Origin: an uncultured Eubacteriales bacterium
GTDB lineage: Bacteria > Bacillota_A > Clostridia > Saccharofermentanales > Saccharofermentanaceae
Assembly (NCBI GenBank): GCA_900313405.1
Contig: OMQY01000199.1
Coordinates: 1 to 16,844 of the forward strand
Length of the DNA: 16,844 nucleotides
Reading direction: 5' to 3'
Position numbers and translations under genes: made by a program. Below, piece by piece: positions 16,341 through 16,844 of this stretch; position 1 is the stretch's first letter; each line of letters starts with the position of its first letter. Under the pieces are notes generated by a model, which made no database searches, was not told the DNA's origin, and was given only the letters and a program-made list of their open reading frames with translations.

Positions 16341-16844
16341 TCAGGAACCGAAAACCTGTTCCAGGGATGTCCTCAGATCCTCAATGAGATCTTTTGAATC
16401 CTCGAGACCGACTGATACTCTTATGAGATCCTCACTAAGATCGGCCTTTACTCTCTCGTCGCCGTCAAGCTCGCTGTGAGTTGTTTGAGGAGAATTAACG
16501 ATGAGGGAACGGACATCTCCTATATTTACGTGGAAATGGAAAAGTGTCAGGGAATCAAGGAAACGGTTCTTCTGCTCGGTCGTGCCCTTGATCGCGAACG
16601 AGAAGATATTGCCTGCGCCTTTCTTAAGATACTTTTCTGCCAACTGCTTATTCGGATTACCCTCGAGTGTGGGGTAGTTCACCCAGGCGATATGCTCGTT
16701 GGACTTAAGGAAGTCCACAAGATCTGTAAGGTTCTCCTGCTGCTTCCTTATTCTCTCTGAGAGCGTATCAAGACCCAGGATAACGAGATAAGCTTCGACA
16801 GCGCTGAGCTTAGCACCGAAAAAGTTAAGCCCCACAAGTCTCAG
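16341..16844 (-). CDS. metY: O-acetylhomoserine sulfhydrylase, C-terminal part (gene runs off right edge)
   Basis: Only the last 167 residues are in the window; the frame is open to the last base, so the GTG at 16835 is an internal Val codon rather than a start. The segment matches the C-terminal domain of the PLP-dependent Cys/Met metabolism family: FFGAKLSAVEAYLVILGLDTL, VNYPTLEGNP, KKGAGNIFSFAIKG, NIGDVRSLIVNSPQTTHSEL and DLIRVSVGLED. The NIGDVRSL form is more like O-acetylhomoserine sulfhydrylase than cystathionine lyase or synthase. The PLP lysine lies beyond the edge. The enzyme joins sulfide or methanethiol to O-acetylhomoserine, giving homocysteine or methionine. It sits 28 bases upstream of the NifD-like gene in the same orientation, so methanethiol released by a Mar-type reductase could go straight to methionine. 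A role with sulfide alone remains possible. Confidence 0.88.
   Translation of the reverse strand: MRLVGLNFFGAKLSAVEAYLVILGLDTLSERIRKQQENLTDLVDFLKSNEHIAWVNYPTLEGNPNKQLAEKYLKKGAGNIFSFAIKGTTEQKNRFLDSLTLFHFHVNIGDVRSLIVNSPQTTHSELDGDERVKADLSEDLIRVSVGLEDSKDLIEDLRTSLEQVFGS

Noticed and set aside
16335..16370. GGAAC...GTTCC inverted repeat at the end of the metY-like gene
   Set aside because: A 5-bp stem inside coding sequence with no T-run; likely chance rather than an internal terminator.

Overview
The window looks like chromosome from an anaerobic, Gram-positive-type bacterium, probably a member of the Clostridia. This is inferred from AGGAGG-type ribosome binding sites before nearly every gene, PcrA-type helicase architecture with a C-terminal Tudor-like domain, a clostridial-style cell-wall glucosaminidase with cadherin-like domains, a ferredoxin-fused aldo/keto reductase, an ECF-type vitamin transporter subunit and a bacterial lipoprotein serpin. 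I see no rRNA, tRNA, insertion sequence, phage gene or CRISPR array. The window is gene-dense; the longest gene-free stretch is about 230 bases (9663-9895).

Left region, 1-7888, all on the minus strand and apparently one operon read right to left: PcrA/UvrD helicase, a dGTPase-like HD hydrolase, a YfbR-type 5'-deoxynucleotidase, a membrane-anchored endo-beta-N-acetylglucosaminidase, and a secreted cohesin-like/cadherin-like protein cut off by the left edge. Spacings run from a 1-base overlap to about 21 bases. The operon thus joins DNA repair, dNTP-pool control and cell-wall remodelling.

Middle region, 7898-11354. A short divergent promoter region drives the pcrA operon leftwards and a plus-strand aldo/keto reductase with two 4Fe-4S motifs rightwards. 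The reductase meets, tail to tail with only 2 bases between, an ECF transporter S component on the minus strand, which has a clear promoter and a short leader able to fold. Next is a lipoprotein serpin with its own strong terminator.

Right region, 11296-16844, is the most interesting part. It is a minus-strand operon ending in a clear terminator: a C-terminal piece of O-acetylhomoserine sulfhydrylase (metY-like), NifD-like, NifK-like, NifX-like, NifB-like and NifH-like genes. The NifD-like protein keeps the Cys and His positions that hold the nitrogenase active-site cofactor, and the NifK-like protein keeps three P-cluster cysteines. No nifE, nifN or nifV is present in the window, and residues used by true nitrogenase around N2 and homocitrate appear replaced. 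Together with the metY neighbour, which can turn methanethiol into methionine, this fits a nitrogenase-like methylthio-alkane reductase (Mar) type system for scavenging sulfur from organic thioethers, in a gene order (metY-D-K-X-B-H) unlike the known marBHDK. The Mar assignment is inference; the nitrogenase-like family assignment is strong.
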